DNA from: Pseudomonas fluorescens
GTDB taxonomy: Bacteria; Pseudomonadota; Gammaproteobacteria; Pseudomonadales; Pseudomonadaceae
Direction of reading: 5' to 3'
DNA length: 64,000 nucleotides
Assembly: GCF_902498195.1 (NCBI RefSeq)
Contig: NZ_CABVIY010000001.1
Span: 62,001 to 126,000 of the forward strand
The notes under the pieces were generated by a model. It searched no databases. It was not told where the DNA came from and was given only the letters and a program-made list of their open reading frames with translations. The translations under genes and the position numbers were made by a program. Of this stretch, positions 1 through 8,476 are shown in pieces (position 1 is the stretch's first letter; each line of letters starts with the position of its first letter).

Positions 1-1318
1 CGTCTTCCGGGATCTGCATGTCGCCCTGGACCACGTCGTCGAACAGGTAGTAGTCGGCGAAGATGGTGGTGAACAACTGGCGATAGTCGTCGCGGTTGTG
101 CGCATCGATGGCCTCGCCGTTGACCCGGATCTGCCCCTGCTGCGGCGGGTACAGGCCCAGCAGCAACTTGATCAGCGTGGTCTTGCCGCAACCGTTCTCG
201 CCGACGATGAAAGTGATGTCGCCCTGCTTGATCGACAGGTTGACCGGTCCCAGCTGGAAGGGCGCGGCACCGTCCACGGACGGGAAGGCGTAGCGCACGT
301 CCGTCAGTTGCAGTTCGTGCACGGCTTGTTTGACGTTGCCCTGATCGCTGAGCAGCAGGTGCGGTTCTGGGGTGGAAAACTGTTCGGACAATTCGGCGAT
401 GCGGCGGAAGGCAATCTGCGCGCGGCTGACGATGGGCAGGGTGCTGATCAAATGTTCCAGCGGCCCTTTCATGTACAGCAGCACCAGCACGAAGCCGCTC
501 ATCACGGTCTTGTCGGCGCTCGGCCAGAAGGTCTGCAGCGCCAGGGCCAGGCCGATGACCACGAAGAACAGCATCGAGCCGAAGGTCTTGGCGATCACGA
601 AGGTGTTGATCGAACGCACCTGGGTGTTGCAGATGAACTCGGCGGTGGCCTTGATGCCCGAGACGAACATGCGCTGGCGGCGTGGCCGGTGAATGCGCAG
701 TTCCTTGGCGCCTTCGGCAATGGCGTTGTAGTGCTTCTGCAATTCGTCCTCGGCGTCACGGGCGGCCATGAAACCCTGCACACCCTTGCTCTGGGCATAG
801 GCCTGGATCGCGGTGCCGATCAGGATCGCGGCGACCATGATCAGGAACATCGGCCACGACAGGATCGCCAGGTAGCCCATGCAGCCCAGGGTCACGGTGA
901 CGGAAATCGCCAGCGGCGCGAAGGCGAAGGCGAAGTCGCTGATGGTGTCGACGTCGTGGGTCAGCACCGGGATCAGGCGATGGCTGCGGTAGCGCTCGAT
1001 CTGTTCGATGGGTGCCGACAGGACCTTTTCACCCAACTGTTTACGCAGCTTGGCGATGATGTGCTGGCCGACGTAGTTGGTGCCGATGTCCGAGCAGATC
1101 GAACTGGCCAGCGCCAGCAGGCACAGCCCGGCGAACAGCGCGACCACGCCCTGGGTCAGGCCGCTTTCGGAGTGCAGGGCATTGTTGATGGTCGCCAGCA
1201 GCACCGTGACGCTCAGGCCGCCGACCATGCCCAGGAAAATGGACGCGGCGACGATGAGTCGAAAGGGTTTGAGCAGGGCGAACAACTCGCCGATGGCGCC
1301 TCGGGTGGGCTGGGTCAT
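1..1318 (-). CDS. pvdE: Pyoverdine (ferribactin) ABC exporter PvdE, truncated by window edge
   Basis: Inner-membrane ABC exporter that moves the acylated pyoverdine precursor ferribactin from cytoplasm to periplasm. I read 439 codons from an ATG at 1316-1318 on the complement with no stop before the window edge. The N-terminal ~300 residues hold the hydrophobic membrane segments, and a Walker A loop (GENGCGKTT) lies near residue 370, so one chain carries both membrane and ATPase domains. Full-length relatives have about 550 residues. The last ~110, with the signature motif and Walker B, lie outside the window. The gene has its own PvdS box 42 bp upstream and sits in the usual pseudomonad order beside pvdO. 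Identification rests on sequence character and context; confidence is high. Confidence 0.93.
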   Translation of the reverse strand, partial: MTQPTRGAIGELFALLKPFRLIVAASIFLGMVGGLSVTVLLATINNALHSESGLTQGVVALFAGLCLLALASSICSDIGTNYVGQHIIAKLRKQLGEKVLSAPIEQIERYRSHRLIPVLTHDVDTISDFAFAFAPLAISVTVTLGCMGYLAILSWPMFLIMVAAILIGTAIQAYAQSKGVQGFMAARDAEDELQKHYNAIAEGAKELRIHRPRRQRMFVSGIKATAEFICNTQVRSINTFVIAKTFGSMLFFVVIGLALALQTFWPSADKTVMSGFVLVLLYMKGPLEHLISTLPIVSRAQIAFRRIAELSEQFSTPEPHLLLSDQGNVKQAVHELQLTDVRYAFPSVDGAAPFQLGPVNLSIKQGDITFIVGENGCGKTTLIKLLLGLYPPQQGQIRVNGEAIDAHNRDDYRQLFTTIFADYYLFDDVVQGDMQIPED

Positions 1319-1359
1319 GGAAGACGGTTCCTTGGGTCGGAAGGCAGATACCCAGTAGA

Positions 1360-1383
1360 ACGTCTGGTCGCGGGGTTAATTTA
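1360..1383 (-). promoter_or_regulatory. PvdS iron-starvation box of pvdE
   Basis: On the complement this reads TAAAT, 16 bases, CGT, the known recognition pattern of the pyoverdine sigma factor PvdS. It ends 42 bp before the pvdE ATG. Confidence 0.85.
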
Positions 1384-1424
1384 GAGGGGGGGGGATGGGT
1401 GGTGTGGGGCATCACACAATTCAC

Positions 1425-1516
1425 TGTAGGAGCTGCCGAGTGCAACGAGGCTGCGATCTTTTGATTTTGTTTTTAGAAGCAAGATCAAAAGATCGCAGCC
1501 TGCGGCAGCTCCTACA
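1425..1516. repeat. Paired inverted repeat, GGAGCTGCC/GATCGCAG family
   Basis: A long imperfect hairpin: TGTAGGAGCTGCCG at one end and its complement at the other, with GATC-containing inner arms and an AT-rich loop. It lies between pvdO and the pvdE promoter and may end pvdO transcription. The same family recurs at 14007, 27047, 44140, 49881 and 57986. Confidence 0.85.
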
Positions 1517-1533
1517 GGGGGCGGTGTTGGGGA

Positions 1534-2397
1534 TCAGAGATCGCGTACGACGCGAAAGCCCATCCAGTCCCCGCGCTCTTGCGGGTATTGGCTGTTGCGG
1601 TTGCCGGAACGGGAGAACACCGGCGCTTCACCCCAGTCATTGCCGCGGATGCGCACGGCTTCGCAGTTGGGCTCCAGCCAGGCGCTGCCATCGGTGGGTG
1701 CACCGACGTAGTTGGGGTGTTCGCAGTCTTCGACCCATTCATAGACGTTGCCGTGCATGTCGTACAGGCCGAAGGCGTTGGGCGGGTAGCTGCCAACGGG
1801 CGAGCTGTAGCTGTAGCCGTCCGCCGGGCCATAGGTGTTGGCATGTTTGGCGATGCTGTATTCCTTGCCTTCATCGAACGGAAAGGGGAACGGGCCTTTG
1901 CTGCCGCCTCGGGCGGCGTATTCGCGTTGGGCTTCGCTGACCATGTGGTATTTCTGCCCGGTTTTTTTCGACAGCCAGGCGACGTAGTTTTTCACGTCGT
2001 CGAAGTTCATGCACACCGCTGGCTGGCGCGGGCTCTGTGGGTAGCGCGGCTTGCTGGCGATGCACTCGCGGCCCGGCCGGGTATCGCCATTGGCGATGGT
2101 CACGCCGCTTTCCTTGACGTAGCTGTCCCATTCACCGGCGGTGACCTGGAAGCGGCTCATGGCAAAGGGTTTGGCAAAGGTCACGTCATGCATCGGCCCT
2201 TCATCGGGCTCGCGGCCGACCTCATCGTCGGGGGTGCCCATGGTGAAGGTCCCGGCGGGCAGCACGACCATTTCGGGGCAATCGCGACAGTCTTTGAATA
2301 CCTTGCCAGGGGGCGCTGGGGTGGCGGCTTGTGCGGTGGTTGGTAGCATCGCGGCCATGAGGGCGGTCAGGGCGAGGGTCAGTAGCGCTTTGTCCAT
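1534..2397 (-). CDS. pvdO: Periplasmic dihydropyoverdine oxidase PvdO (FGE/SUMF fold)
   Basis: PvdO catalyses the last oxidation that gives the fluorescent pyoverdine chromophore in the periplasm (known from P. fluorescens and P. aeruginosa). The start at 2397 gives 287 residues, the family length, and opens with a signal peptide (MDKALLTLALTALMAAMLP, cleavage after AQA). The open frame continues upstream but without signal sequence or family character, so the later ATG was chosen. The body has formylglycine-generating-enzyme signatures: VLPAGTFTMG near residue 40, GLYDMHGNVYEWVED in the C-terminal half, and a GFRVVRDL end. It is third in a pvdM-pvdN-pvdO run, 62 bp after pvdN, and presumably shares the PvdS-dependent promoter before pvdM. 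Confidence 0.93.
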   Translation of the reverse strand: MDKALLTLALTALMAAMLPTTAQAATPAPPGKVFKDCRDCPEMVVLPAGTFTMGTPDDEVGREPDEGPMHDVTFAKPFAMSRFQVTAGEWDSYVKESGVTIANGDTRPGRECIASKPRYPQSPRQPAVCMNFDDVKNYVAWLSKKTGQKYHMVSEAQREYAARGGSKGPFPFPFDEGKEYSIAKHANTYGPADGYSYSSPVGSYPPNAFGLYDMHGNVYEWVEDCEHPNYVGAPTDGSAWLEPNCEAVRIRGNDWGEAPVFSRSGNRNSQYPQERGDWMGFRVVRDL

Positions 2398-2459
2398 GAG
2401 TCGTCTCATCCAAAGAAAATAGGGGGGCATGCACAGTCCAATGTGGGAGTGCCAGGCCG

Positions 2460-3740
2460 TCAGGCGGTTTTGTTGAGCAGCGCCATGAAACGGTCGATTT
2501 CGTTTTCGCTGTTGAGCAGGCCCGGGGCGATGCGCACCACCGGGCCGGCGTCGCGCTCCACCGCATCGCAGACCACACGGTTTTGCATCAGGCCGCTGGC
2601 GACCTTTTCGCAGTCCTGTTCCCTGACCCGGAAGAAGGTAAAACCGGCGGACAATTGCGGACTCTGCGGCGTGACCAGCTCGATGCGCGGTTGCTCCAGC
2701 AGGCGATGCTTGGCGTAGGTGTTGAGTGCATGGATACGCGCCTGGACCTCGGCCTTGCCCAGGTCCAGGTGCAGCTTGAACGCCTCGTCCGCCGCCCAGC
2801 GATGCTCGAAGCTGTGATAGCCGCCGGGGGTCATGAGGGTTGAGAAGGTGGTCGCTTCGGAGAAGGTCGGAATGATCGGCGTGACGTCTTTGACCTCGGC
2901 CGAACGGGCGCAAATGATCCCGGTGCCACGGGGGCCGAACATCCATTTGTGGGTGCCGGCGATGAAGAAGTCGCAGTGCAGGTCGGGAAACTCGAAGTCT
3001 TCGACACCAAACCCGTGCACACCGTCGACCACATACAGGATGTGATCCTTCTCGTCGCGCTGGCGGTTCAGTGTTTCGACCAGCTTGCCGATTTCGCCGA
3101 CCGGCAGTTTCACGCCACTGCCCGACTGCACCCAGGTCATGCCCAGCACGCGGGTCTCGGGTCGAATCCCCTTGCTGATCGAGTCCAGTACCTCGTCCAC
3201 GGAGATGTCGCGACTGTTGTCGAACAGCTTGAGTTTGCGCACTTTGGTGCCCTGGCGCTGCTGGCGATATTCCAGGGTGTAGTGGGTCGAGTAGTGCTCG
3301 TGTTCGCTGACCAGGATTTCCTGGTCCGGGCGCACATGGATGCCGCCATAGATCATCGCCAGGCCTTCGGTGGTGCTGCCGGTGAGGGCGATCTGCTCAG
3401 GCGTGGCGTTGAGGTAGCGACCGGCCCAGACCCGCACGTTGTGCTCGCGTTTCTCGGTTTCCTGCAGGTCCCAGTCCATGGCCCGGCCGGGGTTGCGGTC
3501 GATGTTGGCGCGGTGCAGGTCAATGGCGCTGCGCACCGGCGCGGGGTGCGAGGTCACCAGGAAGTTGGCGAAGTGCAGATAGTCCGGGTCCTGATTGAAC
3601 AGCTGGCGCAATTGCGCCCACTTGCCCTTGGGCAACGGCGGCGGATTGCCGGCCAGTGCCGGCAGGTTCACGCCGGCTGTCAGGGGCAGGCCGGCGGCGA
3701 GAATGCCGGCCTGCTTGAGGAATGAACGACGGTTGGTCAT
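2460..3740 (-). CDS. pvdN: Periplasmic PLP-dependent pyoverdine-tailoring enzyme PvdN
   Basis: PvdN uses pyridoxal phosphate to convert the N-terminal glutamate side chain of the pyoverdine precursor to succinamide. The protein has 426 residues and a class V aminotransferase fold. A twin-arginine signal (NRRSFLKQ, residues 3-10) fits Tat export of a protein folded with its cofactor. The PLP-binding lysine is K265 in GTHKWMFGPRG, and the acidic cofactor-ring contact is in the VVDGVHGFGV segment before it. The start at 3740 was chosen because the Tat motif follows at once. It lies 31 bp after pvdM and 62 bp before pvdO, consistent with a pvdMNO operon. Confidence 0.94.
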   Translation of the reverse strand: MTNRRSFLKQAGILAAGLPLTAGVNLPALAGNPPPLPKGKWAQLRQLFNQDPDYLHFANFLVTSHPAPVRSAIDLHRANIDRNPGRAMDWDLQETEKREHNVRVWAGRYLNATPEQIALTGSTTEGLAMIYGGIHVRPDQEILVSEHEHYSTHYTLEYRQQRQGTKVRKLKLFDNSRDISVDEVLDSISKGIRPETRVLGMTWVQSGSGVKLPVGEIGKLVETLNRQRDEKDHILYVVDGVHGFGVEDFEFPDLHCDFFIAGTHKWMFGPRGTGIICARSAEVKDVTPIIPTFSEATTFSTLMTPGGYHSFEHRWAADEAFKLHLDLGKAEVQARIHALNTYAKHRLLEQPRIELVTPQSPQLSAGFTFFRVREQDCEKVASGLMQNRVVCDAVERDAGPVVRIAPGLLNSENEIDRFMALLNKTA

Positions 3741-3771
3741 GGCGGGGGTTCGCTTGTGCAAAGGGGGGAAA

Positions 3772-5121
3772 TCAGTTTTTCGCGACAGGTCTGGATGATT
3801 GCTGCACCTGGTCCCAGACGCGCAGGAAATTGCCACCCCAGAGCTTGGCGATGTCGGCTTCGCTGTAGCCGCGACTGATCAGCTCGGCGGTCACGTTGCG
3901 CGCCTCGCTGACGTCTTTCCAGCCATCGAGGCCGCCGCCATCGTTGAAGTCGGAACTGATGCCGACATGGTCGATGCCGATTTTTTTCACCGCGTAGTCA
4001 ATCGCGTCGCCGTAGTCCTTGAGGGTGGCCTTGGGTTCTTCGTCGAGGATGGCGTAGAGCTGGCTGGCGTATTCGCCGAAACGCTGTTCGGGCCACACGG
4101 TAATGACCGGATCGCCCGGCATCAGCGCCATTTCCAGGCCTTGCAGCGGTTGCAGGTCGAAGCGCGCGCGCAGGGCATTGAGTTTGTCCTGGGTGGCCTG
4201 GCTCAACGGTTTGATATAGGTCGGGAAGCCGACGATCTGCACCACGCCGCCGCTGTGCTTGATCAGCTGCATTTCCTGGTCGCTGAGGTTGCGCGGGATG
4301 TCCACCAGGCCACGGGGGGCGGAGTGGGACGCGACCATCGGCGTGCGGCTCAATTGCGCGACCTGCTCCAGGGCCTTGGTCGACATCTGCGACACATCGA
4401 TGATCACGCCGAGGTCGTTGAGGCGCTGCACCGCTTGTTTGCCGATGTCCGACAAGCCGCCGAGGGCATCGCGGGTGTCGTTGAAAAACGGCAGCGGTCG
4501 CGAGGAATCGGCCCAGGCGTTGTTGCCCACGTAACTGAAGCCGAACATGCGCATGCCCCGGGCCGCCCAGGTGTCCAGGGCGTTGAGGTCGTTGCCCAGC
4601 GGATAGGCGTTGAGCATGCTCATGAAGATCGCGAACTTGCCTTCGCCGTGCAGGCGGCGGAAATCGTCAGGGGTGTAGGCGATGGCGACCTGGTTGGGAA
4701 AGTCGCGGACCATGGCGCTGATGATCTTGTAGCGGGTTTCCTGCTCGAAGCGGGCTTCCTCGACGAAACCGGCGGTGGGGCGGTGCGGCGCGTTTTCACC
4801 GTTCCAGATTTCCGGCCAGCCGAAAATCGTCAGGGCGGCGCCGGACAGCCGCCCGCGTCCGCTCTTGACCAGGTCGAACTGGCCGCTGCCGTCCTTGTCC
4901 GCTTCGTTGCCGGCGGTGCCGAAGTCCATGGGCACGGTGATGTGGCTGTCGAACGAGAGCAGGCGCTCATGCAGTTCATCGGCCTGCTTCATCACCTTCA
5001 CCGGGTAGCCGGGGTTGTCCTTGAACCCATAGTCCCAGGCCGCGAAGCCTGCGCCGGCGCTGATCGCCAGGGCCAGCGGCAGGCCGATGAAAAGAGCCTT
5101 TTTCGAGCGTGGTTTTGTCAT
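3772..5121 (-). CDS. pvdM: Membrane dipeptidase-like pyoverdine maturation protein PvdM
   Basis: Member of the renal-dipeptidase (M19) family, 449 residues. In fluorescent pseudomonads PvdM is required for PvdP-dependent oxidation of ferribactin, although its own reaction is not established. The start at 5121 gives a basic N-terminus (MTKPRSKK) and one hydrophobic segment (ALFIGLPLALAISAGAGF), so it is a signal or membrane anchor with the body in the periplasm. Visible M19 metal-site elements are SFDSHITVP near residue 50, where the family usually has DGHND/DTH, the VASHSAPRGL motif, and GISSDFNDGGG near the C-terminus. It is the first gene of pvdMNO, behind a PvdS box at 5160-5183 and back-to-back with pvdP. 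Confidence 0.92.
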   Translation of the reverse strand: MTKPRSKKALFIGLPLALAISAGAGFAAWDYGFKDNPGYPVKVMKQADELHERLLSFDSHITVPMDFGTAGNEADKDGSGQFDLVKSGRGRLSGAALTIFGWPEIWNGENAPHRPTAGFVEEARFEQETRYKIISAMVRDFPNQVAIAYTPDDFRRLHGEGKFAIFMSMLNAYPLGNDLNALDTWAARGMRMFGFSYVGNNAWADSSRPLPFFNDTRDALGGLSDIGKQAVQRLNDLGVIIDVSQMSTKALEQVAQLSRTPMVASHSAPRGLVDIPRNLSDQEMQLIKHSGGVVQIVGFPTYIKPLSQATQDKLNALRARFDLQPLQGLEMALMPGDPVITVWPEQRFGEYASQLYAILDEEPKATLKDYGDAIDYAVKKIGIDHVGISSDFNDGGGLDGWKDVSEARNVTAELISRGYSEADIAKLWGGNFLRVWDQVQQSSRPVAKN

Positions 5122-5159
5122 TGCCGTCTCAGTCAGGGAGCCTTTGCTATCTGGGAGGA

Positions 5160-5183
5160 ACGAGCCAGCGAGGGAGGAATTTA
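5160..5183 (-). promoter_or_regulatory. PvdS iron-starvation box of pvdMNO
   Basis: Complement reads TAAAT-N16-CGT and faces pvdM, ending 39 bp before its ATG. Confidence 0.85.
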
Positions 5184-5200
5184 GTGTTTGTGAGGGCGTC

Positions 5201-5265
5201 TTCGCGAGCAAGCCCGCTCCCACCTGTGGAATGCGATCCAGGGTGGGAGCGGGCTTGCTCGCGAA
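5201..5265. repeat. REP pair, GCAAGCCCGCTCCCAC family
   Basis: Near-perfect 24-bp inverted arms (5201-5224 and 5242-5265) starting TTCGCGAGCAAGC. The pair lies exactly between the two divergent PvdS boxes of pvdMNO and pvdP. Other members are listed separately. Confidence 0.9.
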
Positions 5266-5271
5266 TGCTTT

Positions 5272-5295
5272 TAAATTTGGGCGGGCAACAAACGT
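5272..5295 (+). promoter_or_regulatory. PvdS iron-starvation box of pvdP
   Basis: TAAAT (5272-5276), 16 bases, CGT (5293-5295), 45 bp before the chosen pvdP start. Confidence 0.85.
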
Positions 5296-5340
5296 TCTAG
5301 CTTGGATAAAGCCTGCTTCATGGCTGACACAGGTAGGGCA

Positions 5341-6960
5341 ATGACGATTTCTCGACGAGGGTTCATGGCAGGCCTGGCGCTGACCGGCGCGGCCGTGCCG
5401 GCGGCTTTTTATGGGCATCGCCAATGGACGAAACCGGACCCGACGATCACTCCCGGCGAGGCGACGTTCGACGTCGCGGATGTGGCCGGCCAACAGTTGG
5501 CGAACACCTTGCGCGGTGTCTGGCAGCTTCGTTTCGAAGGGCGCGACGCGGGCCTCGAAGGCTTGCCGGCGGACGGGCTGGAAGTGTTCCTCGACATCGG
5601 CCACAAGGGGCGCGGCCTGATCGGCTTCGTCGACACCGCCGAGCGCCTGCGTTCAAGCGAAACGCCGCGTTACCGGGTGCTTGGCGATCTGGCCGGCGCC
5701 AGAGCGGCGCAGTTGAGCTGGCGATTGCTCAGCGCCAACGGCAGCGCCGATTACGAATTCAGCATGGCACTGGACGAAGTCTGGGCCGGGTTCGGCAATG
5801 CCGGCAGCGGCTCCCTCAGTGGCCGGGTGCTGAACCTGGACCGGCCGTTGATGATGACCGCCCAGGACAATCGCTTCATCGCCGTCAAGCGCGTGTTTCC
5901 CGAAGCGCGCGAGCGCACCGGGCTGAATGCGCCGCTGCTGGCCTGGCTGACGTCCGCCGAGCATCGACTGTTCCACCAGCTCTGGCATGCCTCCAGGGAC
6001 AAGTGGCACACCTTGCCCGAAGACAAGCGCAGTGCCTTGCGCGGCATCGGCTGGCAACCCGGGCCACGGGACAAGGAACGCGATGCCCGCGGCGCGCGCA
6101 AGGATCGCAACGGCTCCGGGGTGGACTTTTTCTTCATGCACCGGCACATGCTCGGCACGGCGCGCGCGATGCAGGATTTGCCGTCGTGGACGCAGTTCCC
6201 GTTGCCGCAACCGGAACTGGCGCGGGATCGCATCGGTTTCGCCCGTTACTTCGATAACCATGACGGCACCGCGCTGCCGCCCACCTGGCTGGCCGACGAT
6301 GATGCCGAGTATTCGCAGTGGGTGGCCGACATCAAGACCGCCGAGACCTACCACAGCAATTTCCAGGTCTGGGAGTCGCAGTACCGCGACCCGCGATATC
6401 TGTCGAAGCTGACCCTGGGCCAGTTCGGTTCAGAGGTCGAATTGGGGCTGCACGACTGGCTGCACATGCGCTGGGCTTCGGTGCCCCGTGATCCGTCCAA
6501 TGGCCAGCCGGTGCCCTTCGCCCGCGATCCGGCGGACTTTTCCGCGCGCTGGTTTGCGCCGGAAAACGACTTCCTCGGCGATCCGTTTTCCTCCCATGTG
6601 AGCCCGGTGTTCTGGCATTTCCACGGCTGGATCGACGATCGCCTGGAAGACTGGTTTCGCGCCCATGAGCGTTTTCACCCGGGTGAAGTCAGCCGGCTCC
6701 AGGTCAATGGCGTGCCATGGTTCGCGCCGGGGCGCTGGGTCGAGATCGACGACCCGTGGCTGGGGCCGGACACCCACGGTTGCAGCACCACGCCGGGGTT
6801 GCAGGCGAGCAAGTCGGTAGAGATGGACCCGGAGACCATGAAACTGGCGCTGCGGATTACCTTTGGCGAGGACGAGAAGAAGTTGGCGGATTTGTTCAGG
6901 AAGGTGCCACAGCGGCCCTGGTATGCGCGGAATCTAAAAGCCAAACAGAGTCAGGTTTGA
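5341..6960 (+). CDS. pvdP: Periplasmic tyrosinase PvdP (ferribactin oxidation)
   Basis: PvdP is a copper tyrosinase that oxidises the ferribactin D-Tyr/Dab unit to dihydropyoverdine, the first step of chromophore formation. Starting at 5341 gives 539 residues. This ATG was preferred over in-frame upstream codons at 5302 and 5320 because a Tat signal (SRRGFMAG, residues 4-11) follows at once and the PvdS box then has normal spacing. Copper-ligand candidates are in the C-terminal domain: HRLFHQLWH, FFFMHRHMLG, GLHDWLHMRW and VFWHFHGWIDDRLEDW. The N-terminal ~170 residues have no tyrosinase motif, as in the P. aeruginosa enzyme. It is transcribed divergently from pvdMNO and convergently with opmQ. 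Confidence 0.95.
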   Translation: MTISRRGFMAGLALTGAAVPAAFYGHRQWTKPDPTITPGEATFDVADVAGQQLANTLRGVWQLRFEGRDAGLEGLPADGLEVFLDIGHKGRGLIGFVDTAERLRSSETPRYRVLGDLAGARAAQLSWRLLSANGSADYEFSMALDEVWAGFGNAGSGSLSGRVLNLDRPLMMTAQDNRFIAVKRVFPEARERTGLNAPLLAWLTSAEHRLFHQLWHASRDKWHTLPEDKRSALRGIGWQPGPRDKERDARGARKDRNGSGVDFFFMHRHMLGTARAMQDLPSWTQFPLPQPELARDRIGFARYFDNHDGTALPPTWLADDDAEYSQWVADIKTAETYHSNFQVWESQYRDPRYLSKLTLGQFGSEVELGLHDWLHMRWASVPRDPSNGQPVPFARDPADFSARWFAPENDFLGDPFSSHVSPVFWHFHGWIDDRLEDWFRAHERFHPGEVSRLQVNGVPWFAPGRWVEIDDPWLGPDTHGCSTTPGLQASKSVEMDPETMKLALRITFGEDEKKLADLFRKVPQRPWYARNLKAKQSQV

Positions 6961-6977
6961 ATACCGCGTGATCGTTC

Positions 6978-7051
6978 TTCGCGAGCAAGCCCGCTCCCAC
7001 ATTTGACCGAGGTGTACGCGGATCAAATGTGGGAGCGGGCTTGCTCGCGAA
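6978..7051. repeat. REP pair, GCAAGCCCGCTCCCAC family
   Basis: Inverted arms TTCGCGAGCAAGCCCGC and complement, extended by ACATTTGA/TCAAATGT. It lies between the convergent ends of pvdP and opmQ. Confidence 0.9.
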
Positions 7052-7074
7052 GGCGGCCAGACATTCACCACGCA

Positions 7075-8469
7075 TCACAAAGCCTGCCACCCACCCCCAA
7101 GCGCCTTGTACAACGCAATACTCGCCTGCAACCGCGACAGCCGCAGCTGCACATTGAAATCCTGCGCCGCATACAGCGTGCGCTGTGTCTCCAGCACTGT
7201 CAGCAAATCCTCGGCCCCCGCCTGATAACGACTTTGCGCAATGTCGAATGCTGTCTGCGCCTGGCGCAGTTCTTCACTTTGCCACTGCCGTTGTTCATCC
7301 AGCCCACGAATGCTGTTCAAGGCTTTTTCGACGTCGGCGAAGCCGTTGATGATCGCGCCGCGATAGTTTTCCAGCAGTTCTTGCTGGCGGGCGGTGGCCT
7401 TGTCGCGCTCGGCCCCCAGGCGTCCATTGTTGAACACCGGCGCCAGCAGCCCGGCGGTGAGGTTGTAGAAGGGGCTGCGCAGAATGTCGCCGGCGCGGTC
7501 GGCGCCGGAGCCGATTTCCGCGCTCAGGGTCACGGTGGGCAGCATGGCGGCGCGGGCCACGGTCACGTCGGCCTGGGCCGCGGCCAGTTGCGCTTCGGCG
7601 CGGGCGATGTCCGGGCGACGGCTGAGCAGTTGGCTGGGCACGCCGGCGTCGATGGCGGGCCATGAAAGCTGATCGAAGCGCTCCTGGTCCAGGGACAGGG
7701 CCTGCACCGGTTGGCCGAGCAGGGCGGCGAGGCTGATCCGTGCTTCCCTGGCCTGTTGCTGCACCAGCGGCAATTGCCGTTGCTGGGCCGCCACCAGGCT
7801 TTTTTGCTGGGCCAGTTCCAGGGCGGTCGCGGAGCCCGAGTCGAAGCGCGTCTGCACCAGTTGCAACACATGCTGCGCATTGGCCAGGTTCAACCCGGCA
7901 ATGCGGCTCTGTTCCTGCAACGACAAGGTTTGCGCGTAGCCGTTGGCCACGCCGCTGAGCAACGTCAGTTCCACCGTCGCCTGATCGAACTCGCTGGCCT
8001 GCAAGGCGAATTGCGCGCTGTCGCGGGAGGCGCGCTGGCCGCCCCAGAAATCGATTTCGTAACTGGCCGTGAGGTTGGCGGTGAAGTAGTCGAGCGCCTT
8101 GTTATCGCTGTCGGCATCGAGTTGGCTGTAGCCATTGCCGCGCAGCAACTTCTGCCGGTTGGCGTTCAGCCCGGCCTTGACCTCCGGCAGCTGCGAGCCG
8201 CCGGCGACCACGGTTTCAGCCTGCGCCTGGCGCACCCGGGCGATGGCGGCGGCCAGGTCGTGACTGCCGACCCGGGCCTGTTCGACCAGGCGCTCCAGCT
8301 GCGCACTGCCGAAGCGGTTCCACCATTGTCCGTTGCTGCGGTTGGCGCTTGCGTTGTGTGGCGATTGCCAGGCGGCGGGCGGCTGGATGCCGCTGTCCGG
8401 ACGCTGGGCAGGGCTGGCGCAGGCGCCCAGCAGCAGGCAGAGGGTCAGCAGACTCAGTTGCGGCTTCAT
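7075..8469 (-). CDS. opmQ: Outer-membrane channel OpmQ of the PvdRT-OpmQ pyoverdine efflux system
   Basis: TolC/NodT-type outer-membrane factor that, with PvdR and PvdT, exports newly made and recycled pyoverdine from the periplasm. The start at 8469 gives 464 residues beginning with a lipoprotein signal (MKPQLSLLTLCLLLGAC, lipobox LGAC, Cys near residue 17). The rest shows the duplicated outer-membrane-efflux pattern rich in long helices, for example the SRRPDIARAEAQLAAAQAD repeat hallmark and its N-terminal counterpart. It is the last gene of pvdR-pvdT-opmQ, starting 7 bp after the pvdT stop. The frame remains open upstream into pvdT, but the lipoprotein signal fixes the start. Confidence 0.93.
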   Translation of the reverse strand: MKPQLSLLTLCLLLGACASPAQRPDSGIQPPAAWQSPHNASANRSNGQWWNRFGSAQLERLVEQARVGSHDLAAAIARVRQAQAETVVAGGSQLPEVKAGLNANRQKLLRGNGYSQLDADSDNKALDYFTANLTASYEIDFWGGQRASRDSAQFALQASEFDQATVELTLLSGVANGYAQTLSLQEQSRIAGLNLANAQHVLQLVQTRFDSGSATALELAQQKSLVAAQQRQLPLVQQQAREARISLAALLGQPVQALSLDQERFDQLSWPAIDAGVPSQLLSRRPDIARAEAQLAAAQADVTVARAAMLPTVTLSAEIGSGADRAGDILRSPFYNLTAGLLAPVFNNGRLGAERDKATARQQELLENYRGAIINGFADVEKALNSIRGLDEQRQWQSEELRQAQTAFDIAQSRYQAGAEDLLTVLETQRTLYAAQDFNVQLRLSRLQASIALYKALGGGWQAL

Positions 8470-8476
8470 CAAGAGA

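Noticed and set aside
97..1384. A 428-codon plus-strand frame at the left edge
   Set aside because: It is the complement shadow of pvdE, whose ABC motifs are clear on the minus strand.
1389..1398. G-run before the pvdE promoter as a phase-variable tract
   Set aside because: The run of nine Gs (with one A before it) lies upstream of the PvdS box and outside any coding region, and I cannot show length variation from one sequence.
6978..7051. Spaced inverted repeats that look like CRISPR or attachment sites
   Set aside because: They are paired REP elements: single units, not arrays with variable spacers, and no cas, integrase or duplicated target was seen.
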